From assembly GCA_002498925.1 (NCBI GenBank), contig DAJH01000015.1, positions 457-42,658 of the forward strand: 42,202 nucleotides of DNA. Reading direction: 5' to 3'. The notes under the pieces were generated by a model. The model was not told the DNA's origin, did no database searches, and worked only from the letters and a program-made list of their open reading frames with translations. Source of the stretch: Euryarchaeota archaeon UBA173 (GTDB lineage: Archaea > Thermoplasmatota > Poseidoniia > Poseidoniales > Thalassarchaeaceae). Shown here piece by piece: positions 33,528 through 41,856 of this stretch. Numbering within the stretch: position 1 is the first letter of the stretch; the number at the start of each line of letters is the position of its first letter. The translations under genes and the position numbers were made by a program.

Positions 33528-34793
33528 ATGTCTAATCCCAGCCCCTCGACTCGGGGTGTCACCATAGCCTTTGATGTGGAGGAAATTCGTTCACATTTCC
33601 CCATCCTCCATAGAATTCTTCCCAATGGAAAGCCACTGGTCTATTTTGATAATGCGGCAACATCTCAGAAGCCCTTGGCCGTAATAGACGCAATGTCCGA
33701 TTTCTACAAACAGTATCACGCAAATGCGCACAGGGCCAACCATACTTTGGCCGACGAATCAACAGCCGCTCTGGAGAGTGCCAGAGACCGGATAGCCAAG
33801 TTCTTCGGCACAAGTGAAGATCAGATGATTTACACCGGAAGTGCAACCGAAGCCATGAACCTGGTGGCATATGGTTGGGCCAGGTACAACCTCGAGGAGG
33901 GGGATGTGGTGGTCACCACTGAGATGGAGCATCATGCCAATATTGTCCCATGGCAGGAACTATCCAGGGAGAGGGGCATAGAACTCAGGTATGTCCCTAT
34001 CGATACTGAGAAGTTCACTCTTGACTACGATGCAATGGAAGTTGCTATTCAAGGTGCATCGCTTGTCTGCGTTGGGCATGTTAGCAATGTATTGGGAGTT
34101 CGGAATGAGATTGAGAGGGTCATTGAGATGGCTCATTCAGTAGGTGCCAGAGTTGCATTGGATAGCGCCCAGGGTGCGCCACATGAGAAGATCAATTTTG
34201 ATGAGCTGGGTGTCGATTTCTGCTCAATAGCGGCACACAAGATGGCAGGACCCACTGGAATCGGGTGTCTGCTTGTCAGATCCGATGCCCTCGGAGAGAT
34301 GGGACCATTCTTGACAGGTGGTTCCATAGTGAAAAGAGTATCAAAAGAAGACACCCTCTTCCAAGAAGGATATGCAATGTTCGAGACCGGAACCCCTCGC
34401 ATGGCAGAAGCAATCGGTTGGCACGCTGCCGTTGACTGGCTAGAGGAAAACATAGACTTTGACGAGGTACACGAATACGTCCATGGCATCGCTTCCTGGA
34501 TGGCTACTCAGATGAGAGAAATTCCCGGAATTACTGTTTTCGGAAATCCTGAGATGGAAGAGTCTATCGGAGTCGTTTCGTTCCTGCATGAAACCATCCA
34601 AGCACAAGATCTAGGCTACCTTCTGGATGCAGGGGGTTTCGCAGTGAGGACGGGGCATCATTGCGCACAACCACTGATGGAGGCCATGGGGGTGGGCTCT
34701 ACAAACCGGGCCTCGGTGTGGTTCTATAACACGATGGAAGAGGCAGAGGCATTCGTTTCTCACCTAGGAAATATCGTCGATAGGTTCTCCTGA
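33528..34793 (+). CDS. sufS: Cysteine desulfurase SufS
   Basis: 421 residues. Group II cysteine desulfurase supplying persulfide sulfur for Fe-S clusters. Landmarks are YFDNAATSQKP, TTEMEHHANIVPWQ, the PLP lysine K230 in IAAHKMAGPTGIG, and the active cysteine in VRTGHHCAQPLM near 379. Followed by sufE and sufT on the same strand. A T-rich run (33506-33511) and GAGTTGAT lie just before the ATG. The set resembles bacterial Suf arrangement. Confidence 0.93.
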   Translation: MSNPSPSTRGVTIAFDVEEIRSHFPILHRILPNGKPLVYFDNAATSQKPLAVIDAMSDFYKQYHANAHRANHTLADESTAALESARDRIAKFFGTSEDQMIYTGSATEAMNLVAYGWARYNLEEGDVVVTTEMEHHANIVPWQELSRERGIELRYVPIDTEKFTLDYDAMEVAIQGASLVCVGHVSNVLGVRNEIERVIEMAHSVGARVALDSAQGAPHEKINFDELGVDFCSIAAHKMAGPTGIGCLLVRSDALGEMGPFLTGGSIVKRVSKEDTLFQEGYAMFETGTPRMAEAIGWHAAVDWLEENIDFDEVHEYVHGIASWMATQMREIPGITVFGNPEMEESIGVVSFLHETIQAQDLGYLLDAGGFAVRTGHHCAQPLMEAMGVGSTNRASVWFYNTMEEAEAFVSHLGNIVDRFS

Positions 34794-34845
34794 TTGCTAA
34801 TCAGACTCTCGCAATGGTGAAATCCCTGCGCTGTCTAGGGGGTCC

Positions 34846-35274
34846 ATGCCAGACGGGAGCGAGTGGTCCGACGAGATTGAAGAAATCGTCGATAGATTCC
34901 AGTCCTGCTTCGATGATATGGAAAGGCTTGAGCTACTCTTTGAGTATGCTGAGAAGCACCCTTCGACACTCCCCATGGATCTTTGGGACGACGAAAATAT
35001 GGTTCACGGCTGTCAATCTAGGGCCCATGTAGTATGCTCGCTCGATAACGGCGGGGGATTCATGGCAGAAGGCGGCGCCGATGCTCAAATTGTCCAAGGT
35101 CTAATGGCCATCACTGCAATAGCTGTAAATGGGCAATCCCCAGAAGACGTAGCCAACCATGACCCCTCTTACATCGAGGGAATGGGACTTAGTAGGATTC
35201 TCACACCCAGTAGGGCCAATGGATTCATGAATATGGTTAGGAAGGTCAAAGAAGAAGCCTCCGCGATGATGTGA
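34846..35274 (+). CDS. sufE: Sulfur acceptor protein SufE
   Basis: 142 residues. SufE takes the sulfur from SufS on a single cysteine, here C56 in MVHGCQSRAHVV. IEEIVDRFQSCFDDMERLELL and GLSRILTPSRANGFMNMV are family helices. AGGGGGT lies just before the ATG. Next gene sufT starts four bases after the stop. Confidence 0.92.
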   Translation: MPDGSEWSDEIEEIVDRFQSCFDDMERLELLFEYAEKHPSTLPMDLWDDENMVHGCQSRAHVVCSLDNGGGFMAEGGADAQIVQGLMAITAIAVNGQSPEDVANHDPSYIEGMGLSRILTPSRANGFMNMVRKVKEEASAMM

Positions 35275-35278
35275 TGAT

Positions 35279-35593
35279 ATGTCTGTAGAGTCAAATGTTA
35301 GGGATTCGCTTAGATCCGTAGAGGATCCAGAGATGAAAATCTCAGTCATCGAGCTAGGGTTGATTTATTCAATAAGCGCTGAGCAAAAAGAAGAAGGATC
35401 GCATGTGGAGATAGATATGACCCTGACAAGTCCGGGTTGCCCAATAGCCCCAGAGCTCATGGCAGCCGTACACAGAGCCGCAGAGCAGACCGACGGAGTT
35501 TCTAGTGCGCACGTGAATTTGACTTTCTCACCAGTTTGGGATCCAAGGAAACACGCTTCAGAGGATGCATTGATAGATATGGGCATTTTCTGA
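35279..35593 (+). CDS. sufT: MIP18/DUF59-family Fe-S assembly protein (SufT-like)
   Basis: 104 residues. MIP18-family proteins help mature Fe-S enzymes. The signature is VEDPEMKISVIELGLIYSIS followed by MTLTSPGCPIAPELMAAV, containing the reactive cysteine, and the WDPRKHASEDA end. It completes a sufS-sufE-sufT operon; no sufB/C/D is in the window. Confidence 0.87.
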   Translation: MSVESNVRDSLRSVEDPEMKISVIELGLIYSISAEQKEEGSHVEIDMTLTSPGCPIAPELMAAVHRAAEQTDGVSSAHVNLTFSPVWDPRKHASEDALIDMGIF

Positions 35594-35610
35594 CTCAACA
35601 ATAATTCTGA

Positions 35611-36480
35611 TCACTGTTGCATCTCAGTCGCCCTAACTGTGTTTGACATCAGCATAGCTATGGTCATCGGACCTACTCCTCCGGGAACGGGGGAAACCGC
35701 ACTGGCTATTTCTCCAACGTCCGGGTGAACATCCCCTGTCAGGTGATACCCCTTCACAGAATTATCGTTAACACGGTTTACCCCCACATCTATCACGACT
35801 GATCCGGGTTTCACCCAATCAGAAGTCACCATATTCGATCTCCCTACTGCAGCGATGATAACATCGGCCTCACGACATAAAGCGGCCATGTCGGTACTTC
35901 TGGAATGTGCTATGGTTACCGTCGCATCCACCCCTTTCTGTGCTAGCAAGAGGGACTGCGGCATCCCCACAATCCTACTGCGCCCTATTACAATCGCCCG
36001 CTTACCGCACAAATCCACATCTGCTGATTCGAGCATACGCATGACTCCTGCTGGGGTACAGGGAAGTAATCCACTTTTATCCCCTTGGACCAAGCGGCCC
36101 AAGTTCTGTGCGTGGAACCCATCGACATCCTTCACGGGGTCAATTAGGTCGGTGATTGCAATTTCATCCATGCCATTGGGGAGGGGAGATTGAACCAGTA
36201 TACCATTAATTTCCGGATCCGCATTAAGACGTTTTACAGTAGAAACAACTTCTCCATATCCCGCGTCTGCTGGAATGTCTACACGAATACTTCGGATGCC
36301 TAATCTTGCACATGCACGCTCCTTCGAACCAACATATACGTGAGAGGCTGGATCCTCCCCCACTATTACAACTGCAAGACATGGGGTGACGCCATTACCT
36401 GCTAAATTGCCAATCCGAACTTTCAGCTCTCCCTCTATTTCTCGGCCGATTTGTTTTCCGTCGAGAACTATCGCTGCCAC
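35611..36480 (-). CDS. folD: Methylenetetrahydrofolate dehydrogenase/cyclohydrolase
   Basis: 289 residues. FolD interconverts methylene-, methenyl- and formyl-tetrahydrofolate. The catalytic lysine is in HVYVGSKERACARLGI, VQSPLPNGMDE is the substrate loop, and GRSRIVGMPQSLLLAQKG binds NADP. PVPGGVGPMTIAMLM near the end is the family's second signature. Supplies one-carbon units to purine synthesis (purF here). Single gene, adjacent to tRNA-Thr on the same strand. Confidence 0.95.
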   Translation of the reverse strand: MAAIVLDGKQIGREIEGELKVRIGNLAGNGVTPCLAVVIVGEDPASHVYVGSKERACARLGIRSIRVDIPADAGYGEVVSTVKRLNADPEINGILVQSPLPNGMDEIAITDLIDPVKDVDGFHAQNLGRLVQGDKSGLLPCTPAGVMRMLESADVDLCGKRAIVIGRSRIVGMPQSLLLAQKGVDATVTIAHSRSTDMAALCREADVIIAAVGRSNMVTSDWVKPGSVVIDVGVNRVNDNSVKGYHLTGDVHPDVGEIASAVSPVPGGVGPMTIAMLMSNTVRATEMQQ

Positions 36481-36519
36481 ATCAGTCCGTCCGGCTTCCG
36501 CCCTTTGACCTTGACGTAT

Positions 36520-36596
<77 letters not shown>

Positions 36597-36691
36597 CTGT
36601 ACATCACAGGGGACTACTACACTTGAACCCTTTAGTCGAACAAACCCCCGTAGGGGTTGATGCACGACCTCCCTCTCGGACAACTGTGGCA

Positions 36692-37093
36692 ATGGGTGGG
36701 CCGGACCACGGAAAGATCAACACGGTCATCTCTGCATGGCTGTGTATTGCCATAGGGAGTGCAATAGTACTTTATTCAGGCTCATCGCCATTCTCTCTGG
36801 CTTTGGCAGCACCCATTTCAATTGCAGGAGTCATTCTTTTGGTAATCGGAATAGGGATGAAGAACGAGGATTCAGTCGATCATAAAATAATCAATAATTG
36901 GGAACCAGAATCAGATTTACTGCCCGATGCCGGAGGTCCAATGTATCGAATCGACACCACACTGGTGGAACCAATCAGAACTTCGGTACTCTGCGGAAGA
37001 TGCGGGAACGTACATTGGTCAGAAGGTGGGAGGCCACATTCCTTTGTGTGCCCTATTTGCGAGATAGAATTGTGGAGGGATGAGGAAGAGTAA
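36692..37093 (+). CDS. Two-helix membrane protein with C-terminal zinc ribbon
   Basis: 133 residues from ATG 36692 (MGGPDHGKINTV). Two membrane segments lie at about 13-30 and 35-55 (ISAWLCIAIGSAIVLYSG, IAGVILLVIGIGM). The soluble tail ends in CGRCGNVHWSEG..FVCPICEIELW, a four-cysteine ribbon. I do not recognise the family. It probably lies in the cytoplasmic membrane with the ribbon inside. Longer readings overlap tRNA-Thr and are not supported. Confidence 0.6.
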   Translation: MGGPDHGKINTVISAWLCIAIGSAIVLYSGSSPFSLALAAPISIAGVILLVIGIGMKNEDSVDHKIINNWEPESDLLPDAGGPMYRIDTTLVEPIRTSVLCGRCGNVHWSEGGRPHSFVCPICEIELWRDEEE

Positions 37094-37153
37094 TTATTCT
37101 CCTCCTCGGGAACCGTCAAGTGGTAAACTCTACTCGAGAGGACGGGGATAATC

Positions 37154-38647
37154 GTGGAAATGAGCAACAACGAGCGAACATTACTCAAATTCATGCTATC
37201 CGAGCCTTCGAAAAATTGGCTCTTGGAAGAGCTTCTAGAGGGGACTGGTTGGGACGACCAAGTCCATGTTGCAGGCTCTGGCAAGGCACTTTCCGAATTA
37301 GGACTAGTGGAGGTAAAAGAAGAAACTGAATCGCTTGTTTCACTTGGAGTGGAGGGGGAAAAGGCCCTCTCAGAAGGACTTTTAGAATTTAGAATTTGGA
37401 AATGCCTATCCTCACTGCCCGAATCAGATAGGACGATGAATAGGCTGTTCGAAGAAGGTTTCGAGCGCCACGAAGCAGGTCCCGGAATGGGGCTCTTGAA
37501 GTCACTCGGACTCGCAATTGAGTCTGGAAAACTAGTTTCCAAGGACGAATCATCAATTTCGAAGGAAATATCGATGAGAGCAGACTTCATCTCTTCCCTG
37601 GCAGAAGGGTCGACCCCCAAGTCACAACTTGATGGTGAAATGGTTAGTCACTTCCTTGGAAGGAAGGGGCTAATCATGGTCGACGACCAAGTCTCAAGAT
37701 CATGGTCTCTAACCGATGCTGGCTCTTCGGTCGAGGAGTCAGATCTTGTGCATGTTGAGATGATTGGCGAGCTAACCCCTGAGTTGCTACAATCAGAAGC
37801 ATGGAGGGGTGCGAAATTCAAGCCATTCGATGTCAATTCACCAGCGCCCATTCCCATGGGGGGGCGCCCACATCCGATGCAGGCATTGATTGAGAGGATA
37901 AGACAAGTCTTCCTGGAGATGGGGTTCTCCGAGATAGAGGGAGATTTTGTACAGTCAGCAGGGTGGAATATGGATGCATTATACATCCCGCAGTCACATC
38001 CAGCAAGGACTATGCAGGATACCTTCTACTTGTCCGAGCCAAGTCAAATTGATGTTGAAGAAAAATATCTTGACCTGTGGTCGAGAGTACACGAGCATGG
38101 TCATGACACTGGGAGCAAGGGATGGGGCGGTTCTTTCGACAAGGACGAGTCGCGAAAGTCATTGTTGAGAACCCATACGACTGTGAACACTGTAAGGCAT
38201 ATTGCAGAAAATCCAGATGAACCATCAAGAGTTTTTGGTATTGGCAGGGTTTTTCGCCAGGAGACAATAGATCGAACGCACCTCCCTGAATTCCACCAGA
38301 TTGAGGGCATAATCCACGAGGAACAAGCCAGCCTTCCAATGCTCATCACGACTCTGAAGACATTCTACTCCAAGATGGGCTATCCAGACGTCCGAGTCCG
38401 TCCAGCCTATTTCCCATACACGGAGCCGAGTGTGGAGGTAGATATCCTATGGAGGGGACAATGGCTTGAGCTGGGAGGGGCTGGTATATTTCGTCCAGAG
38501 GTGACCGAGCCACTGGGTTCTGAATGGCCAGTCTGTGCATGGGGTATGGGCCTAGAGAGGCTTGCAATGATTATATTGGATCTGGATGACATAAGGCAGT
38601 TGTATCAACCCGACCTCGAGAGACTCAGTAGGATGCCGATTCTCTAA
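37154..38647 (+). CDS. pheS: Phenylalanyl-tRNA synthetase alpha subunit
   Basis: 497 residues, the archaeal/eukaryotic length with N-terminal DNA-binding-type winged-helix domains (residues 1-200). The class II core contains motif 2 GIGRVFRQETIDRTHLPEF and motif 3 WGMGLERLAM; HPARTMQDTFY and EVDILWRGQWLELGGAG are alpha-subunit signatures. Charges tRNA-Phe with PheT, which is not in the window. Confidence 0.94.
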   Translation: MEMSNNERTLLKFMLSEPSKNWLLEELLEGTGWDDQVHVAGSGKALSELGLVEVKEETESLVSLGVEGEKALSEGLLEFRIWKCLSSLPESDRTMNRLFEEGFERHEAGPGMGLLKSLGLAIESGKLVSKDESSISKEISMRADFISSLAEGSTPKSQLDGEMVSHFLGRKGLIMVDDQVSRSWSLTDAGSSVEESDLVHVEMIGELTPELLQSEAWRGAKFKPFDVNSPAPIPMGGRPHPMQALIERIRQVFLEMGFSEIEGDFVQSAGWNMDALYIPQSHPARTMQDTFYLSEPSQIDVEEKYLDLWSRVHEHGHDTGSKGWGGSFDKDESRKSLLRTHTTVNTVRHIAENPDEPSRVFGIGRVFRQETIDRTHLPEFHQIEGIIHEEQASLPMLITTLKTFYSKMGYPDVRVRPAYFPYTEPSVEVDILWRGQWLELGGAGIFRPEVTEPLGSEWPVCAWGMGLERLAMIILDLDDIRQLYQPDLERLSRMPIL

Positions 38648-38661
38648 CCACGATTCAGGAT

Positions 38662-39441
38662 TCATGCAGAGTCAGAATCGTCATACTCGCATGATCCGTC
38701 ATCCTCCTCGGCGCCAGAGTCGTAGTTATTAGCATCTGGATCAGTGCAACCTTTTCTGGACTCCGACACTGACTCCAGTACAGTGATTATGACGGTTTGT
38801 TGACTAGACGTCTCCGTCCATGTGCCGCACGAGGCCTCAAGTGAAACAGTGGTATTTTCCTGGATATTTGAGAGCTCTAATTCATAGCCCCCATCTTCTC
38901 CTATAGGCAGGCCTAGACTAGATTCCGCGATATCAGTGGTACTCCATCTCAATTCACACGTGGAAATATCATCATGTACGACATTGCCAGAAATTGGTGC
39001 ATCTCCTCCCTGCTCTACTTCGAAACTACTCTCTGAGACCTCAAGCTCGGTATCACTCTCCCCGGGATAGTGGACAATGAAGGCCTTGGACCATGACGTC
39101 TCCTGTCCGAGGCTATCAATAGCGATAACCTTCAGTGCATGACTTCCGGCCCCTAGCTCCGAGATATCGACAGTCATGGAACCATCTTGATCTGGTACTT
39201 CAGATATTTCATCTCCATCCAGTGTGACTAAAAGGGAGAGGTCCGACATCTTTTCGTCACTTATTGTGATGCTCACTGAGTCGATTGTCCCTATCAGAAT
39301 TGTATCGGGGAGGTCCGAGTCTACTATGGGTGCGCGATTGATGCCTTCGTCCTCGACGCCGAAGAAAAGAACGCCAGCCATCACGCTGGTAATCATGAGC
39401 CCTGCCAGCATCAATGACCTCATGGCCCCACCGTCTTCCAT
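38662..39441 (-). CDS. Secreted or membrane-anchored protein with C-terminal CTDP..DDGSC repeat
   Basis: About 259 residues from ATG 39441; ATGs at 39465 and 39423 are alternatives. One N-terminal hydrophobic segment (SLMLAGLMITSVMAGVLFFG) anchors or exports the protein. Two Ig-like beta domains follow (PDTILIGTIDSVSITISD, and VEQGGDAPISGNVVHDD with a C..C pair). The C-terminus has GCTDPDANNYDSG followed by DDGSCEY, a cysteine repeat common in secreted proteins of marine bacteria. Function unknown. It is the last gene of the minus-strand Sco cluster but has its own apparent promoter. Confidence 0.65.
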   Translation of the reverse strand: MEDGGAMRSLMLAGLMITSVMAGVLFFGVEDEGINRAPIVDSDLPDTILIGTIDSVSITISDEKMSDLSLLVTLDGDEISEVPDQDGSMTVDISELGAGSHALKVIAIDSLGQETSWSKAFIVHYPGESDTELEVSESSFEVEQGGDAPISGNVVHDDISTCELRWSTTDIAESSLGLPIGEDGGYELELSNIQENTTVSLEASCGTWTETSSQQTVIITVLESVSESRKGCTDPDANNYDSGAEEDDGSCEYDDSDSA

Positions 39442-39462
39442 GTTCCAATGTGGAAGCAATGG

Positions 39463-39470
39463 CATATAAT
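39463..39470 (-). promoter_or_regulatory. Possible TATA box for the CTDP-repeat protein
   Basis: On the minus strand ATTATATG (39470-39463) lies about 25 bases before ATG 39441, the spacing expected for an archaeal TATA box and a leaderless transcript. This favours the 39441 start. Sequence and spacing only. Confidence 0.35.
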
Positions 39471-39479
39471 CAATTAAGT

Positions 39480-39516
39480 GAAAAAATATGAAAAACTTGC
39501 AATGTGGAGAAAAAAA
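39480..39516 (-). terminator. T-rich terminator after the first Sco gene
   Basis: On the minus strand the TGA stop of the Sco gene is followed at once by seven Ts (39516-39510), then T5 (39495-39491) and T6 (39486-39481). Runs of U are the usual archaeal terminators. This is among the few gaps in the window with clear oligo-T. Confidence 0.6.
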
Positions 39517-40605
39517 TCATTCCTCAACAAGGGATATCACGTCTTGAAGGAACTCCGAGGTGTCCCAAGTGATGCCCGAATAAGCAACCCTCTTCCTCAT
39601 TTCTTTGTCAATGATGAATGTGGTTGTTGAGTGCCCTACTTCATACTCGCCTAGGGACTCGTCATGAGGATCAGCAGGCTCACTCGATGAGTTGCCTACT
39701 TCCGATCCTTCTGCGACACATGATAGCCAGTCGCCACCGGCCCTCTCATACCCCTCATCGCACATGCAGTGAGCACTAGACCCTGATCCCATGATCCACC
39801 CGTGGCTGTTACAATCGGTACCAGGGGTGGCCAAACTCAGGTTAGCATTACTGGCGACCAACGCAAAGTGAGTGTCCGGCATCATGCCTATTGATCCAGG
39901 ATCTCCGGTGAATTCCATCCAGGTCTCGTTTACTTCGTCCCATGAACGTAGTCCCCAGTCCCAAGTTTCATCAGCCTCCCAACCGCCGATTTCCCCAGTA
40001 GAAAGGTTGTGACTGGTGTTGGTTTCAGAGAATGCAAAATCAATGAATTCGGAGCCATTCATGCCAAATCCTGCGGTATCGTGCACCAATGTGGAGTTAT
40101 CCGGGAAAAGTACCACTAACCTGTTGAGATTATCTTCTGGTGGCTGACTGGCCGCTATATGCTCATTATCCACAATCACATTCCATGACCTGTATATCTC
40201 TTGGAGCTCAGAAACGGGACCAGTCAAGTGAAACCAGTCATAACCCCTCTGCTCCGTCCATTCGGATAGGTGCCTTATTGTGTCCCTGGCTGGGTCTATG
40301 GTAACTGAAACTAGAACAACCTCATCCGAATGATCCCCAAGATTCTCTTCTACATAGTCCAAATTTGATGAAATAATGAGGCAAATATCGGGACAAGCAG
40401 TATACACAAAAGCTACCACTATGACCTTTCCGTCATGATCCGAAAATCTGAAAATATCACCATTCTGATCGAACAGGGTGAAGTCCGGTGCGTCCGGTGG
40501 GTCTCTGTATTCAGTTCCGAGAATCTCGGTCGACTCACCACTGTCCCCCAGGCAGCCCGGAATAATCATGAATGCCGCAATTATCAATACCCTGACTTTA
40601 GAAAT
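39517..40605 (-). CDS. Sco1/SenC-type lipoprotein with long cysteine-rich insertion
   Basis: About 362 residues if started at AUU 40605; the first standard start is TTG 40587 (356 residues). Sco proteins deliver copper to cytochrome oxidase subunit II. In TTG numbering the thioredoxin-fold copper site is C65-PDI-C69 (YTACPDICL) with H319 (VGHSTTTFIIDKEMR). The lipobox IIPGC puts the mature N-terminus at Cys12. Between about residues 140 and 312 is an extra region with an EGF-like part (HCMCDEGYERAGGDWLSC). Starting at AUU gives a basic n-region (SKVRVLIIAAF). It follows the second Sco gene. Confidence 0.8.
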   Translation of the reverse strand: MSKVRVLIIAAFMIIPGCLGDSGESTEILGTEYRDPPDAPDFTLFDQNGDIFRFSDHDGKVIVVAFVYTACPDICLIISSNLDYVEENLGDHSDEVVLVSVTIDPARDTIRHLSEWTEQRGYDWFHLTGPVSELQEIYRSWNVIVDNEHIAASQPPEDNLNRLVVLFPDNSTLVHDTAGFGMNGSEFIDFAFSETNTSHNLSTGEIGGWEADETWDWGLRSWDEVNETWMEFTGDPGSIGMMPDTHFALVASNANLSLATPGTDCNSHGWIMGSGSSAHCMCDEGYERAGGDWLSCVAEGSEVGNSSSEPADPHDESLGEYEVGHSTTTFIIDKEMRKRVAYSGITWDTSEFLQDVISLVEE

Positions 40606-40616
40606 GATATCGTCCC

Positions 40617-41345
40617 CTATTCATCGACTAGTAGCATTATGTCCTCTAGGGCTAACTCTACATTCCAATCCATATCGCCCCACCAGACTCTCTGATTCAT
40701 TTGCTTGTCCACGATAATTGTGCCAGTCGTATGGTCCACCCAGTAGTCTAGCGGGTGATGCTTAACCGAAACATCCCCTCCTTCTTCCTGCTGTGTCTCT
40801 ACGCCACATCCTCTGTCATCCACTTGCTCTCCCTCGGGAGTTTCAAGACAGGTGTCAAAACCATCTGCAACACCGTCGCCATCGGTATCTGTGTCATATG
40901 TAGTGAGGCCCACATCAAACTCTAACCATACATTCTCAAGGTCGTCCAACTCTCCAGTGAGGTGGGGCCACTCCAGCCCTCTTTGCTCCGAGTACTCCGA
41001 CAAGACAGTGTGATTGTCAGTCCAGGGGTCGACAGTAATGCTCAGGATCTCCACCGTTTCACCGTAATCCTCCCCAAGCATCATTTGCAGGTAGTCCAGA
41101 TTTGCACTTACAATCGGACAAATATCCGGACAGCGAGTGAATAGGAAGGCGATCACAACGACCTTCCCCTCGTACTGAGAGAATGAGAAGTTCTCACCAT
41201 CTTGGTCAACAAGGAGGAAGTCAGAAACAGGTATCGGCGGATTGATGTCCTCGCCATAGAATATGTCTGGCTCTTCGCTTCCAATGCACCCTGGCAGGGC
41301 GATAAGAAGCACTGCACAATACGCCCAAAACCTACTCATCATCAT
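40617..41345 (-). CDS. Sco1/SenC-type lipoprotein with TSP3-like insertion
   Basis: 242 residues from ATG 41345. Lipobox LIALPGC (Cys20). The copper motif is C72-PDI-C76 (TRCPDICPIV) with H205 (YWVDHTTGTIIVDK). Inserted between about 148 and 196 is a calcium-binding-like segment (DTDTDGDGVADGFDTC, then a second cysteine in DDRGCG), resembling thrombospondin type 3 repeats. The start codons overlap the end of the upstream gene. Likely acts outside the membrane on copper insertion or thiol redox. Confidence 0.83.
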   Translation of the reverse strand: MMMSRFWAYCAVLLIALPGCIGSEEPDIFYGEDINPPIPVSDFLLVDQDGENFSFSQYEGKVVVIAFLFTRCPDICPIVSANLDYLQMMLGEDYGETVEILSITVDPWTDNHTVLSEYSEQRGLEWPHLTGELDDLENVWLEFDVGLTTYDTDTDGDGVADGFDTCLETPEGEQVDDRGCGVETQQEEGGDVSVKHHPLDYWVDHTTGTIIVDKQMNQRVWWGDMDWNVELALEDIMLLVDE

Positions 41346-41856
41346 CACTCCTTTTCCGAACAAATATCACCATGGTGAACGCCAAAGCAATCAGTGCCAA
41401 AGCAAGAAAATCCGAATCGCCGTCAAGCTCACTCTCGCCCTGGTCATTGTTGAACGAGTATCCGATCGGAGCTACATTCTCGGTGTGGTCATCCAACAAT
41501 ATGCTCAGGCTAAGGGTCTTCCAGATACTGCCATTTGAGAAAACATCGATCTCATAGTCCCCCGATGTCCAATTCGCTGGGTCCAACCAGACTCTGCACT
41601 CATCCTCGATTCCAGGTGACGAAGGTCCCGCTGTACAATTGATTTCGTAGACTCCGTCCGACTCAACATCTAGCATTATCCTCCTATCGTAATCAACGAC
41701 ATTGTAGAAAATCAGTGTGTCATTCTGTAGTACTTGTGCTGATTCCGGTTGCAGACTCTCCCCCCTCATTACGAAGGCGAATGTGTTTGCACCATGAGCT
41801 GACACAGTTGGAGCGAGCATCGCCACAATCACCAATGAGACAAGTATTCTTTTCAT
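41332..41856 (-). CDS. Exported protein with C-terminal anchor, possibly cupredoxin-like
   Basis: 174 residues. Signal peptide MKRILVSLVIVAMLAPTVSA, then HGANTFAF at the mature N-terminus, a beta-rich domain (40-125) with two cysteines (EINCTAG, EDECRVW), and a terminal membrane helix (FLALALIALAFTMVIFV) with a KRSDDDE tail. Archaeal anchored cupredoxins look similar, but the full His/Cys/Met copper set is not evident. Placed between two genes with overlapping ends (ATGA with the upstream gene; DDDE codons overlap the Sco start), so clearly one operon. Confidence 0.6.
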   Translation of the reverse strand: MKRILVSLVIVAMLAPTVSAHGANTFAFVMRGESLQPESAQVLQNDTLIFYNVVDYDRRIMLDVESDGVYEINCTAGPSSPGIEDECRVWLDPANWTSGDYEIDVFSNGSIWKTLSLSILLDDHTENVAPIGYSFNNDQGESELDGDSDFLALALIALAFTMVIFVRKRSDDDE

